Notes under the pieces: model-generated
What the model saw: only the letters and a program-made list of their open reading frames with translations
What the model was told of the DNA's origin: nothing
Database searches by the model: none
Position numbers and translations under genes: made by a program
Part shown: piece by piece, positions 41,274 through 49,618 of the stretch
Layout of the letters: each line of letters begins with the position of its first letter
How positions within the stretch are numbered: position 1 is the stretch's first letter
Source: Hymenobacter setariae
Lineage (GTDB): Bacteria > Bacteroidota > Bacteroidia > Cytophagales > Hymenobacteraceae
DNA: 64,000 nucleotides
Reading direction: 5' to 3'
NCBI RefSeq assembly: GCF_007713685.1
Contig: NZ_VMRJ01000003.1
Span: 496,001-560,000, forward strand

Positions 41274-42029
41274 TTAAGGAGTGAGCACTGTTAGGCCGGC
41301 TTCCTGATATCGGGCTAGCAAATCGGCGGGGGCGCGGGCGTCCGTGATGAGGGTGTTGACGAGGGAGAGAGGAGCGAATTGCAGGTACTTGTCCTGCTCT
41401 AGCTTACTAGCGTCGCACAGCAAATACACATGGCCTGCCGCCTCGGCCACGGCCAGGCTAGTGGCAGCTTCGACCTCGCTGTTGGCGCTCAGCCCGCGTT
41501 GCAAGGAGAGGCCATCGACCCCTAGGAAGGCCTTATCTACGCGGTAGCGCCTGAGCTGCTCTACGGCCACCGTGCCGTGTAGGGCTTGGCGCTTCGCATC
41601 TACTTCGCCGCCAGGTAGCACCACCTGCACGGCCGAGCCCACCAGTTCGGACAGTACGGGTAGCGAGTTGGTGACCACCCGCAGCTGGAGATGGCGAATA
41701 AGTGGACAAAGCGGGAAGGTGGTGCTGCCGCAGTCAATAAAAATGGTGTCGCCAGCGGCAATTTGGGCGGCGGCCAGCTGGCAGATGGCCGCCTTTTCGG
41801 CGGCGTGGCTAGTTGACTTACGAGCGAAGGCCACTGGGTTCTTGACCACGTCGGGCAGCACGGCCCCGCCGTGCGTGCGCACCACCAGGCCCTCGGCCGC
41901 CAGTTGGGTTAAATCGCGGCGGATGGTGAGGGGAGTCGTCCTGAGCTGTTGGGCGGCGGCGGTAACATCGAGGCTGCCGAGCTGAGCCAGGGTAGCTAGC
42001 AAATACTGCTTACGCAATTGGAAATTCAT
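41274..42029 (-). CDS. DeoR/GlpR-family transcriptional regulator
   Basis: The 251-residue protein starts MNFQLRKQYLLATLAQLG. A much longer frame exists but its first 77 codons run into the divergent nudK promoter region. The N-terminal helix-turn-helix is DVTAAAQQLRTTPLTIRRDLTQLAAEGLVVRTHGGA. The C-terminal sugar-phosphate-binding domain has GDTIFIDCGSTTFPLCPLI, VTNSLPVLSEL, and FLGVDGLSL. It should repress a sugar or polyol catabolic gene. It is divergent from nudK with a 72-bp gap, so nudK could be its target. Confidence 0.92.
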   Translation of the reverse strand: MNFQLRKQYLLATLAQLGSLDVTAAAQQLRTTPLTIRRDLTQLAAEGLVVRTHGGAVLPDVVKNPVAFARKSTSHAAEKAAICQLAAAQIAAGDTIFIDCGSTTFPLCPLIRHLQLRVVTNSLPVLSELVGSAVQVVLPGGEVDAKRQALHGTVAVEQLRRYRVDKAFLGVDGLSLQRGLSANSEVEAATSLAVAEAAGHVYLLCDASKLEQDKYLQFAPLSLVNTLITDARAPADLLARYQEAGLTVLTP

Positions 42030-42101
42030 GGCTGGGGCCTTACTTGCATATAGACAATCACAAAGGAATATACTCAAACATAAACGAACAATTTTTTCAT
42101 C

Positions 42102-42677
42102 ATGAATGAACGTATTCGGCTGCACGAACCAGTCACGCTGTCCAGTAATTGGTACACACTGCGCAAATTCACCTTTGACTACCAGCGAAAAAATGGCGCC
42201 TGGGAAACGCAGTCGCGCGAGGCCTACGACCGGGGCAACGGGGCCGTCATTTTGCTGCACAACCCGGCCGCCGACACGGTTATTCTCACCCGGCAGTTTC
42301 GGCTGCCCACTTTCATCAATGGCAACCCCACCGGCATGCTGATTGAAGCCTGTGCGGGCCTGCTCGACGATGAGCAGCCCGAGGCCGCCATTTTGCGCGA
42401 AACCGAAGAAGAAACCGGCTACCGGCTGACGTCGGTGCGCAAGGTGATGGAAGCCTACATGAGTCCCGGCTCGGTAACCGAGCGGCTGTATTTCTACCTA
42501 GCTGACTATTCGGCGGCCACCGAGCGGCGTGGGGGCGGCGGCATCGAGGAAGAAGAGATTGACGTGCTAGAACTTCCCCTAGCCCAGGCCTTAGCGATGG
42601 TAGGTACTGGCGAAATCCAGGATGGCAAAACCATTATGCTTTTGCAGCACCTGCGCTTGCAGCAGCTCACCGCCTAG
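42102..42677 (+). CDS. nudK: Nudix hydrolase, GDP-mannose pyrophosphatase (NudK)-like
   Basis: The 191-residue cytosolic enzyme has the Nudix box AGLLDDEQPEAAILRETEEETGY at about residues 84-106, with the Mg-binding Glu residues in REtEEEtG. The N-terminal beta domain has NWYTLRKFTFDYQRKNGAWETQSREAYDRGNGAVILL, characteristic of the NudK/ADP-sugar pyrophosphatase branch. The reaction is hydrolysis of GDP-mannose or similar sugar nucleotides. It is divergent from the DeoR-type repressor. Confidence 0.9.
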   Translation: MNERIRLHEPVTLSSNWYTLRKFTFDYQRKNGAWETQSREAYDRGNGAVILLHNPAADTVILTRQFRLPTFINGNPTGMLIEACAGLLDDEQPEAAILRETEEETGYRLTSVRKVMEAYMSPGSVTERLYFYLADYSAATERRGGGGIEEEEIDVLELPLAQALAMVGTGEIQDGKTIMLLQHLRLQQLTA

Positions 42678-42755
42678 GTCCGCTGCCAGGCGGTAGCAGC
42701 ACCTAAGTGCAAACCGGGCTAGCCAACTTCCGGCCCGGTTGATAGTTTCGGGGAT

Positions 42756-43631
42756 ATGCAGACGCTCACTAGCCGGCCGCCGGTGCCGGTACACCCATTC
42801 AAGGGCAACGGCCCGGAAACTTTCACGATGGCGCGGTCGGAGGGCGGCACCGTGATTGAAGCCGACATGCTGCTGCCGCACCGCAAGGCGTATTATCTGC
42901 TGGTGTTTGTGCGCCAAAACCATGGGCGGCACTGGGCCGACCTCACGCCCTACGAGCACCGTCCCAATACCGTGTATTTCTCCGAGCCGGGCCAAATACT
43001 GGTGAAGGAGGAGCCTACGCCCTTTTGGGGCACGCACCTGGAGTTTACGCCTGAGTTTGTGGCCCAGCACGCCGAGCTGCGCACGCTGCCCATTGTGCAG
43101 AACCCGCACCACGGCCACGAACTGCGCCTGACGGCCGCCGAAGCCGACACGGTGGAGGCGCTGTTGGCTCAGCTAGAGGCTGAGTATCAGCGTCCCGGCG
43201 AGTGGCAGCAGCGTATGCTGGGGGCCTACCTCACAGTGCTGCTCACCTTCCTGAGCCGCCTCTACACCGCGCAGTACGCCGAAGCCGAGCCCACGCCCGA
43301 CCAGCGCCTGCTACGCGCCTACCAGGCCAAGGTGGAAGAGTGCTTTCGGGAAGTGCACGAGGTGAGCGCCTACGCCACGCAGCTGCATATTTCGGCCGGG
43401 CACCTAAGCGAAGTGATTAAGGCTCAGACCGGGCGGCCCGCCATCAAGCACCTGCACGAGCGGCTGGTGCTAGAGGCCCGGCGCCTGCTGCTGCACACCC
43501 AGCAGCCACTCAAGGAAATCGCCTACGACCTAGGCTTTCAGGATGCCTCGTACTTCACGCGCTTCTTCAAGCGCGAGGCCGGCACCACGCCCGCTGAGTA
43601 CCGAACCAACATCCGCAAAATGTACCAGTGA
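42756..43631 (+). CDS. AraC-family transcriptional regulator
   Basis: The 291-residue protein has an N-terminal cupin-like sensor domain (about 25-150) and a C-terminal double helix-turn-helix (about 190-287). The latter reads EVSAYATQLHISAGHLSEVIKAQTGRPAIKHLHERLVLEARRLLLHTQQPLKEIAYDLGFQDASYFTRFFKREAGTTPAEYR in segments; the last half is the classic AraC signature. It is directly upstream of an SDR gene (77-bp gap), its likely target. Confidence 0.93.
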   Translation: MQTLTSRPPVPVHPFKGNGPETFTMARSEGGTVIEADMLLPHRKAYYLLVFVRQNHGRHWADLTPYEHRPNTVYFSEPGQILVKEEPTPFWGTHLEFTPEFVAQHAELRTLPIVQNPHHGHELRLTAAEADTVEALLAQLEAEYQRPGEWQQRMLGAYLTVLLTFLSRLYTAQYAEAEPTPDQRLLRAYQAKVEECFREVHEVSAYATQLHISAGHLSEVIKAQTGRPAIKHLHERLVLEARRLLLHTQQPLKEIAYDLGFQDASYFTRFFKREAGTTPAEYRTNIRKMYQ

Positions 43632-43708
43632 AGCCGCAAAATGGGTAACGGCGGCGCTTGCAGCGCCCAGGACCTTTGTGCTGTTCAAACAACGCACAAA
43701 ACCTCCCC

Positions 43709-44446
43709 ATGAAAACTGTCCTCATCACCGGCGCCAACAAGAGCATCGGCTTCGAAGCCGCCCGCCAGCTCCTCCAGCAAGGCTACTACGTGTACCTAGG
43801 TAGCCGCGACGCCGAGCGCGGCCAGCAGGCCGTAGACCAGCTCCACGCCGAAGGCCTTACCCAGGTAGAGCCACTCGCTATCGACGTAACCAACAGCGCT
43901 TCCATAGCTGCCGCCCGCGAAACCCTAGGGCAAAAAACGGCCGTGCTCGACGTGCTCATCAACAACGCCGGCATCCTGGGCACTCCGGTGCAGCCCGCCA
44001 CGAGCGCCAGCGTAGCCATGATTAAGGAGGTGTTCGACACCAACGTGTTTGGCGTAGTCGAAGTCACGCAGGCGTTCCTCGATTTGCTGCGCCAGTCGCC
44101 TGAGCCGCGCATCGTCAACGTCACGTCCGGCCTGGGCTCGCTCACGCTGCACAACGACCCCACCTGGAAGTACTACCACGTGAAAGGGGCCGCCTACCAG
44201 CCTTCTAAGGCAGCGCTGAATGCCTACACCATCATGCTGGCCTACGAGCTGCGCGACACGCCCTTCAAGGTCAATGCAGTAGACCCTGGCTACACCGCCA
44301 CCGACTTCAACCACCACAGCGGCCCCGGCACCGTACAAGAGGCCGCTGCCCGCCTGGTAAAGGCCGCCACCCTAGGGCCCGATGGCCCCACTAGCCAGTT
44401 CTTCAGCGACGACAGCGCGCCCGAAACCGGCATTAGCCCTTGGTAA
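43709..44446 (+). CDS. Short-chain dehydrogenase/reductase (SDR), copy 1
   Basis: The 245-residue enzyme has the NAD(P) motif TGANKSIG at residues 7-14, the NNAG motif at about residue 86, and the active-site Ser followed by Y-x-x-x-K (YQPSKAALNAY). VDPGYTATDF follows as in the carbonyl-reductase-like SDRs. The start MKTVLITG was chosen; the frame opens 17 codons earlier. It shares long stretches with the next SDR (TGANK-IG, GYF/YVFLGSRDA, ELRDT-IKVN, PGYTATDF), so the two are paralogues. Likely regulated by the AraC gene upstream. Confidence 0.93.
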   Translation: MKTVLITGANKSIGFEAARQLLQQGYYVYLGSRDAERGQQAVDQLHAEGLTQVEPLAIDVTNSASIAAARETLGQKTAVLDVLINNAGILGTPVQPATSASVAMIKEVFDTNVFGVVEVTQAFLDLLRQSPEPRIVNVTSGLGSLTLHNDPTWKYYHVKGAAYQPSKAALNAYTIMLAYELRDTPFKVNAVDPGYTATDFNHHSGPGTVQEAAARLVKAATLGPDGPTSQFFSDDSAPETGISPW

Positions 44447-44682
44447 AGAAAGGTAACCTAAGGCTGGCTGAGGTAAGGCAGCGCACCTGATACACTGCAG
44501 TTATGTCGCAGCGCTAGGCTAGTGGCGCTGGTGCCGCAGCTAGTATTCGGGCAAGCGGCAACTACGGAGCAGCGAGTAAGGTGAGGCTTCCGTAGAAAGT
44601 GAAGTATTCACCATACCCACTGCTGGAGTAACCCGCACTTTTGTGCTGCTACAGCGACGCGGGTTCTTGCACTCAATTTTAT

Positions 44683-45402
44683 ATGAAATACGCTCTCATC
44701 ACTGGTGCTAACAAGGGAATTGGATACGAAGCTGCTCAGCAACTGCTGCAAGCCGGTTACTTCGTGTTCCTAGGTAGCCGCGATGCGGCCAAGGGCCAGC
44801 AGGCGCAGCAGCAACTACAGGCGGTGGGCCTAAGCCAGGTGCAAGCTGTGGAGCTGGACGTAACCAGCGACGAGTCGGTGCGGCGGGCAGTAGAAGTGGT
44901 GCGCCAGCGCACGCCGCAGCTAGATGCGCTCCTCAACAACGCCGGTATTCCCAGCAATCTCGCCCACCAGCCCTCCACCATTCCGCTCGACGCCATCGAG
45001 TCGCTCTTCGCCACCAACTTCTACGGAGTGGTACGCACCACGCAGGCGTTTTTGCCGCTGCTGCGGCTGGCACCACAGGCCTGCATCGTCAATGTATCGT
45101 CCAGCATTGGCTCGCTGACGCTGCAAGCCGACCCCGCCTGGGAGTATTACCAGGTAAAGCCCGTGGCCTACACCACCTCTAAGGCGATGGTCAATGCCTG
45201 GACTATCTGCCTGGCTTACGAGCTGCGCGACACGGCCATCAAGGTCAATTCGGTAAACCCCGGCTACACGGCCACGGATTTTACCAGGCACCAAGGCCAC
45301 TCGCCAGCCCACGCCGCGCAGGTGCTAGTGAAATACGCCACGCTGCCGCCCGATGGCCCCACTGGCCAGTTCTTCAGCGAAGAAGGCCCTACGCCTTGGT
45401 AA
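44683..45402 (+). CDS. Short-chain dehydrogenase/reductase (SDR), copy 2
   Basis: The 239-residue paralogue of the upstream enzyme has the cofactor motif TGANKGIGYEA, NNAGIPSN, and the catalytic Y-T-T-S-K in VAYTTSKAMVNAW, with PGYTATDFTRHQGHSP. The C-terminal ends GQFFSEEGPTPW and copy 1 ends SQFFSDDSAPE, again matching. Substrate is unknown. A 236-bp gap with no other gene separates the two copies. Confidence 0.93.
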   Translation: MKYALITGANKGIGYEAAQQLLQAGYFVFLGSRDAAKGQQAQQQLQAVGLSQVQAVELDVTSDESVRRAVEVVRQRTPQLDALLNNAGIPSNLAHQPSTIPLDAIESLFATNFYGVVRTTQAFLPLLRLAPQACIVNVSSSIGSLTLQADPAWEYYQVKPVAYTTSKAMVNAWTICLAYELRDTAIKVNSVNPGYTATDFTRHQGHSPAHAAQVLVKYATLPPDGPTGQFFSEEGPTPW

Positions 45403-45453
45403 CTAACCTGTGCGGACTGCTCGCCTATAAATTTCTTTATTCTCTTCTCTCTC

Positions 45454-46329
45454 ATGTCTAGTATCCTCACCATTGCCCCCACGTCGGCTCAGCCGCTCAC
45501 CGTCAACCGCTTGGGCTACGGCACCATGCGCCTCACCGGCCCCGGCATCTGGGGCGAGCCCGCCGACCGGCCGCAGGCCCTGGAAGTGCTAAAAACCGCC
45601 GTCGCCAACGGCGTTACCTTCATCGACACCGCCGACTACTACGGCGACGACATCACCAACCGGCTTATTGCCGAGGCGCTCTACCCCTACAACAAAGACC
45701 TAGTAATCTGCACCAAGGTAGGCGCCACCCGCAACCCCGTCGACAAAAGCTGGCCGCCCTTCAACCGGCCCGAGCAGCTGCGCCAGAGCATCGAGCGCAA
45801 CCTGCGCACCCTCAAGCAAGAGGCCGTGCAATTGGTGCACTTCCGTGTGATGCCGGGCGCCGAGGTGCCCTTCGCAGAGTCGATGGGCGCCATGTACGAT
45901 ATGCAGCGCGAGGGCAAAATCCAGCACGTGGGCGTAAGCAACGTCACCCCCGAAGAGCTGACCGCCGCCCTAGGTATGGGCGAAGTAGCCAGCGTGGAAA
46001 ACATGTACAGCTACGCCCAGCGCACCACGATGAACGATGGCCACGGCGAAACCCGCGGCGGCGAAGTACTGCCGCTGTGCGAGCAGCACGGCATCGCCTT
46101 CGTACCCTTTTTCTCGCTGGTGCACGGCCTGCCCAACGCGGGCAACAAGCTCGCCGAGCTAGCCCAGCAAAAAGGCGTGACCGAAGCCCAACTCAACATT
46201 GCCTGGCTGCTGCACAAGTCGCCGCTGCTGCTGCCCATTCCCGGCACTTCGTCGGTGGCTCACCTGCGCGAAAACCTAGCCGCCGCCGACATCGAGCTGA
46301 GCGCCGAGGACATGGCGTACTTGGGATAA
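45454..46329 (+). CDS. Aldo/keto reductase family oxidoreductase
   Basis: The 291-residue NADPH-dependent (beta/alpha)8 barrel has LGYGTMRLTGPGIWGEP at the N-terminus, then the catalytic Asp-Tyr region FIDTADYYGDDITNRLIAEAL, the Lys in VICTKVG, and the cofactor-binding HVGVSNVTPEEL and PIPGTSSVAHLREN near the C-terminus. The usual active-site His motif after the Lys strand is replaced by VQLVHFRVM, which is common in this AKR branch. It follows the SDR pair, so all three may belong to one detoxification or carbonyl-reduction unit. Confidence 0.93.
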   Translation: MSSILTIAPTSAQPLTVNRLGYGTMRLTGPGIWGEPADRPQALEVLKTAVANGVTFIDTADYYGDDITNRLIAEALYPYNKDLVICTKVGATRNPVDKSWPPFNRPEQLRQSIERNLRTLKQEAVQLVHFRVMPGAEVPFAESMGAMYDMQREGKIQHVGVSNVTPEELTAALGMGEVASVENMYSYAQRTTMNDGHGETRGGEVLPLCEQHGIAFVPFFSLVHGLPNAGNKLAELAQQKGVTEAQLNIAWLLHKSPLLLPIPGTSSVAHLRENLAAADIELSAEDMAYLG

Positions 46330-46352
46330 AGGCCCTAGGGTACCTTATCTAT

Positions 46353-46447
46353 AGAAATGTCATGCTGAGCTTGCGAAGCATCTTATCACGTCATGGGTAG
46401 TTAACCCAACGTGATAAGATGCTTCGCAAGCTCAGCATGACATTTCT
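46353..46447. repeat. Perfect 39-bp-arm palindrome (TGTCATGCTGAGC family)
   Basis: The arms 46353-46391 and 46409-46447 are exact reverse complements with a 17-base loop that itself forms TGGGT..ACCCA. It fills the gap between the convergent AKR and VOC genes. The core is the same as the palindrome before the GIY-YIG gene at 32478. Confidence 0.95.
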
Positions 46448-46462
46448 GATTTTTAAGGCTTT

Positions 46463-46876
46463 TTAAGCTGCCGCCTGCTTAGCAAACCGCTGCTGCGCGG
46501 CCGGCGTTACGGGCGTGAAGAAGTTGACTAGGTTGCCGTCGGGGTCGCGGAAGAGCAGCGAGCGGTTGCCCCAGGGCATGGTGGTGGGCGCCTGCACCAG
46601 GGTGGGGGCTAGTAGGTCGGCCAGGCGCTGGTAGTCGGCATCCACGTCGGCGACGTGAAACTCGATAATGGCCGAGCGGTTGGCGGCGGCCGTCGTGTGC
46701 GCATCGCCAAATAGCTCGGGCGTGCGCAGGCTGCCGATGGCCAGCGTCGAGCCCGGCGTGGGTAGCTCGGCAAAGTCGGGGGTGTAGCGCGTGGCGGGGA
46801 GGCCGGTGGCTTGCTCGTAGAACTCAACGAGGCGCGGGAGGTCGGCGGTGATGAGGCGGACGGAAGCGAACTGCAT
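46463..46876 (-). CDS. VOC-family (glyoxalase/bleomycin-resistance-like) protein
   Basis: The 137-residue protein from MQFASVRLITADLPRLVEFYEQATGLPATRY has the VOC beta-alpha-beta-beta-beta repeat with SLLFRDPDGNLVNFFTPVTP at the end, including the metal-ligand Glu/Asp region. It binds a divalent metal and an unknown substrate in the cytoplasm. A longer upstream start is rejected because it has a poor N-terminus. The divergent WYL-type regulator lies 88 bp to its right on the same strand, upstream. Confidence 0.88.
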   Translation of the reverse strand: MQFASVRLITADLPRLVEFYEQATGLPATRYTPDFAELPTPGSTLAIGSLRTPELFGDAHTTAAANRSAIIEFHVADVDADYQRLADLLAPTLVQAPTTMPWGNRSLLFRDPDGNLVNFFTPVTPAAQQRFAKQAAA

Positions 46877-46964
46877 GGGGCTTGAGAAATAAATGATGAT
46901 GCCACAAAGAGCGGCACCCCCACTGACAGCCCTATGGCAGTCCATTTCGGCCCTATAAAAAAAA

Positions 46965-47660
46965 TTACGCTGTGCGCGGCAGACCTAGGGTGGCGAGGTA
47001 GTCGGCCAGCGTAAGCTGCGGCGAGTGGGCAAAGGGTAGGGTAGTGGCCGCGAGGTGCTGCACCCGCGACACCCGGAAGTCGCGGTACGCCTGCCGCAGC
47101 TGGCACCAGCCAATGAAGTGCCACGTGAAATTGTAAAACACCAGCCCAATGGGCTCGACCCGGCGCCGGCTGCTGCCGCCGTTCTTGTCCTGGTAGTCCA
47201 CCTCCAGCACTCGCCCGTTGGCGATGGCCGCTTGAATAGTGGCCAAGTGAGCCGTGTGGCTTTCGGCATACTCGGGCACGTGCAGCATGATGCGGCTGGC
47301 CAATTCCGCCAGCCGGTCCTGGTCGGCCGGGCGCAGCACGGCGCGCACCTTTTGCAATGCCGCGGCCGTATGTGGCTGAATGGAGCCATCGGCCAGGGTA
47401 GCGCCTAGGGTTTCGAGCAGCAGCAAGGCATTGGCTTCGTCGGGGGTAAAGCTGACCGGCGGCAAGAAATAGCCCTGCACCAGAAAGTAGCCGCGTCCCA
47501 CCTCAAAGCCGACTGGAATGCCCTGCTCGCCCAGGGCCTTAATGTCGCGGTACACCGTGCGTACGCTGATGCCGAACTGCTCGGCTAGTCGCTCGGCCGA
47601 GGTATAGCGACGAGCTTGCAGCAGGGTAGTCATGCCAAACAGGCGGTCGATGCGGTTCAT
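46965..47660 (-). CDS. YafY-type regulator with WYL domain
   Basis: The 231-residue protein from MNRIDRLFGMTTLLQARR has an N-terminal winged helix (TSAERLAEQFGISVRTVYRDIKALGEQGIPVGFEVGRGY) and a WYL ligand-binding domain whose signature appears as FYNFTWHFIGWCQLRQAYRDFRVSRV. Such proteins respond to a small molecule or nucleic acid and often control a neighbouring enzyme. The VOC gene is next on the same strand and is the natural candidate. Confidence 0.93.
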   Translation of the reverse strand: MNRIDRLFGMTTLLQARRYTSAERLAEQFGISVRTVYRDIKALGEQGIPVGFEVGRGYFLVQGYFLPPVSFTPDEANALLLLETLGATLADGSIQPHTAAALQKVRAVLRPADQDRLAELASRIMLHVPEYAESHTAHLATIQAAIANGRVLEVDYQDKNGGSSRRRVEPIGLVFYNFTWHFIGWCQLRQAYRDFRVSRVQHLAATTLPFAHSPQLTLADYLATLGLPRTA

Positions 47661-47922
47661 GAGGAAAAGGCGCTGAAAGGCTGGCGAAGGTACTTTGTTA
47701 GCGCTGTGCACTAAGTGGACCTGCTAAGCAGCCAGCTGCCCGGCACAACAAACCTAGGCAAGGCTCCGGTCAGTCCGCTTCGACCGCTTCGGCGGCACTG
47801 GCCTCGTGGAAGCGACCTAGGGCGCGGAGTAGCTGCGTAAATTCAAAAGCGATTGAACAGCTGCTTGGTTTAGTTAGATAGCGTCGGCCGGTTGGTAGCA
47901 CTAAACAGGTATTTTTGTGAAT

Positions 47923-48339
47923 ATGAAAAAGTATGCTTTCCTGCTAGTGGCTGGGCTGGCCACGGCCTGCAACCAGTCGGCCCCGCAAACTACGACCGCC
48001 ATTTCGCCAGCCCCCGCGGCCACGGCCGATGCTCCGGCCCAGCTGGCCCCCACGGCCACTATCAACACCCCCAGGGCTAAGGAACTGCTCAAGCAGCCGG
48101 GCACCCAGGTGCTAGACGTGCGCACGTCCCCCGAGTACATGCTAGGGCACCTGCAGCCCGCCCAAAACCTGAACGTGAACGACGACAACTTCGCTCAGCA
48201 AGTGGCCAAGCTCGACACCAGCAAAACCTACGTGGTGTACTGCCGCTCGGGCAAGCGCAGCAGCAAGGCCGCCGACATCATGTATCAGAAAGGCTTCCGC
48301 CACGTCGTGAATGGCGGTGGCTACGACGACCTTAAGTAG
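47923..48339 (+). CDS. Rhodanese-domain lipoprotein
   Basis: The 138-residue protein starts MKKYAFLL, with a lipobox ending in ATAC near residue 17, so it is probably lipid-anchored outside the cytoplasm. A 45-residue Pro/Ala/Thr-rich linker precedes a rhodanese domain (about 50-137), whose active-site loop CRSGKRSSKAA carries the catalytic Cys. It could transfer sulfane sulfur or act in thiol redox. A GTG start two codons earlier is possible. It stands alone. Confidence 0.9.
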   Translation: MKKYAFLLVAGLATACNQSAPQTTTAISPAPAATADAPAQLAPTATINTPRAKELLKQPGTQVLDVRTSPEYMLGHLQPAQNLNVNDDNFAQQVAKLDTSKTYVVYCRSGKRSSKAADIMYQKGFRHVVNGGGYDDLK

Positions 48340-48432
48340 TAGAGTGAGCCGAGCTTGCAGGCAATTTTGGGCTCCTAGGTAGCGCCTAGGCTGCTTTTTA
48401 GCTCAAAGCGTGGGAAGTTATTTCATTCAAAG

Positions 48433-49011
48433 ATGTACCCCGAATTACTCGCCCACATTGCGCGCTACGTGGCCCTTACGCCGGCCGAGGCACAACTGGT
48501 GGGCGAGTATTTCACCCGGTAGGCGCTCCCGCGCAAGGCGCATTTGCTCGAAGCCGGGCAGCCCTGCGCCGCCAGCTACTTCGTGCTGCAAGGGTGCCTG
48601 CGGCTGTACTTCGTTACCGAGAAGGGGGCCGAGCAAATTACACGGTTCGCGCTCGAAAACTGGTGGCTGGCCGACTACACCAGCCTGCTCAGCCAGCGGC
48701 CGTCGGAATTCTATATTCAGGCCGTGGAGCCGACCACGGTGGCGGTGCTGAGCTATCCGCAGCAGGAGGCGCTGCTGGCGCAGGTGCCCGCACTAGAGCG
48801 CTACTTTCGGCTGGTGCTGCAGCGGGCCGCCGCCGCCGACCAGATGCGCTGGGTATACCACCACGGGCAGTCGCTGGAAGAGCGCTACCAGCAGTTTAGC
48901 ACGTGGTTTCCGGGGTTTGTGCAGCGCATTCCGCAGTATATGCTGGCCTCGTACCTAGGCTGCACGCCCGAGTTTCTGAGTAAGGTGAGGGCCAAAGCCA
49001 GCGCTGGCTAG
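48433..49011 (+). pseudogene. Crp/Fnr-family regulator interrupted by an in-frame TAG
   Basis: The frame from ATG 48433 reads MYPELLAHIARYVALTPAEAQLVGEYFTR, then meets TAG at 48520-48522, and continues in the same frame as ALPRKAHLLEAGQPCAASYFVLQG to a normal end with the helix-turn-helix IPQYMLASYLGCTPEFLSKVRAK. Family members read through this point without a break, so a single CAG-to-TAG or similar change is likely. No frameshift is present. A downstream TTG start at 48544 would lack the first strand of the sensor. The AhpD-like gene lies 87 bp downstream and is the probable former target. Confidence 0.82.
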
Positions 49012-49098
49012 CCGGGCCGTATTTCTTAACCTAGGTTAAGGAGAAGAGGGGTGAGGCAAGCGGAATTTTGCTGCGTACTCAATCACCCCCAGCCTCTT

Positions 49099-49536
49099 AT
49101 GAGCCAGCGCCTCAATTTGCAGCATGTCGCCCCCGAAGCCTACAAGGCCATGTTTGCCCTCGAAAAATACCTAGGTACCACCCAGCTTACGCCCATCCAA
49201 AAACACCTGCTGAAAGTGCGCGCCTCGCAGCTCAACGGCTGCGCCTTTTGCCTGGATATGCACACCCGTGAAGCCCGGCACGATGGCGAAACCGAGCAGC
49301 GCCTGTACTTGCTCAATGCCTGGCGCGAAACCAGCCTCTTCACCCCCGAGGAGCAAGCCTTACTGGCCCTCACCGAGGAAATTACCTTCATCAGCAAAGG
49401 CGGCGTATCGGAGGCCACGTACCAGCAGGCGGTGGCCGTGCTGGGCGAGCAGCGGGTGGCTCAGGCCATCATGGCCGCCATCACCATCAATGCCTGGAAC
49501 CGCATCGCCATCACAACGCACCTGCCAGTAGCCTAG
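49099..49536 (+). CDS. AhpD-like carboxymuconolactone decarboxylase family protein
   Basis: The 145-residue cytosolic protein from MSQRLNLQHVAPEAYKAM has the AhpD core motif CAFCLDMHTREAR, with the redox Cys pair and the proton-relay His. It then shows LYLLNAWRETSLFTPEEQALLALTEE. This family works as alkylhydroperoxidase-like thiol reductase. It is preceded by the broken Crp/Fnr gene. A gene with the same family name occurs at 53212, but it lacks the CxxC motif. Confidence 0.93.
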   Translation: MSQRLNLQHVAPEAYKAMFALEKYLGTTQLTPIQKHLLKVRASQLNGCAFCLDMHTREARHDGETEQRLYLLNAWRETSLFTPEEQALLALTEEITFISKGGVSEATYQQAVAVLGEQRVAQAIMAAITINAWNRIAITTHLPVA

Positions 49537-49618
49537 GCAGAGGCCTCGGCCGGCGTGATTTCATGAGGCGGGCACGAGCCCAGCCGCAGTTGCCGCCCTA
49601 GGCGTTTACTTGCGGCTT

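Noticed and set aside
48410-48751. 113-codon ORF in another frame across the broken Crp/Fnr gene
   Set aside because: It is a shifted shadow; the regulator's own frame shows the family motifs on both sides of the stop codon.
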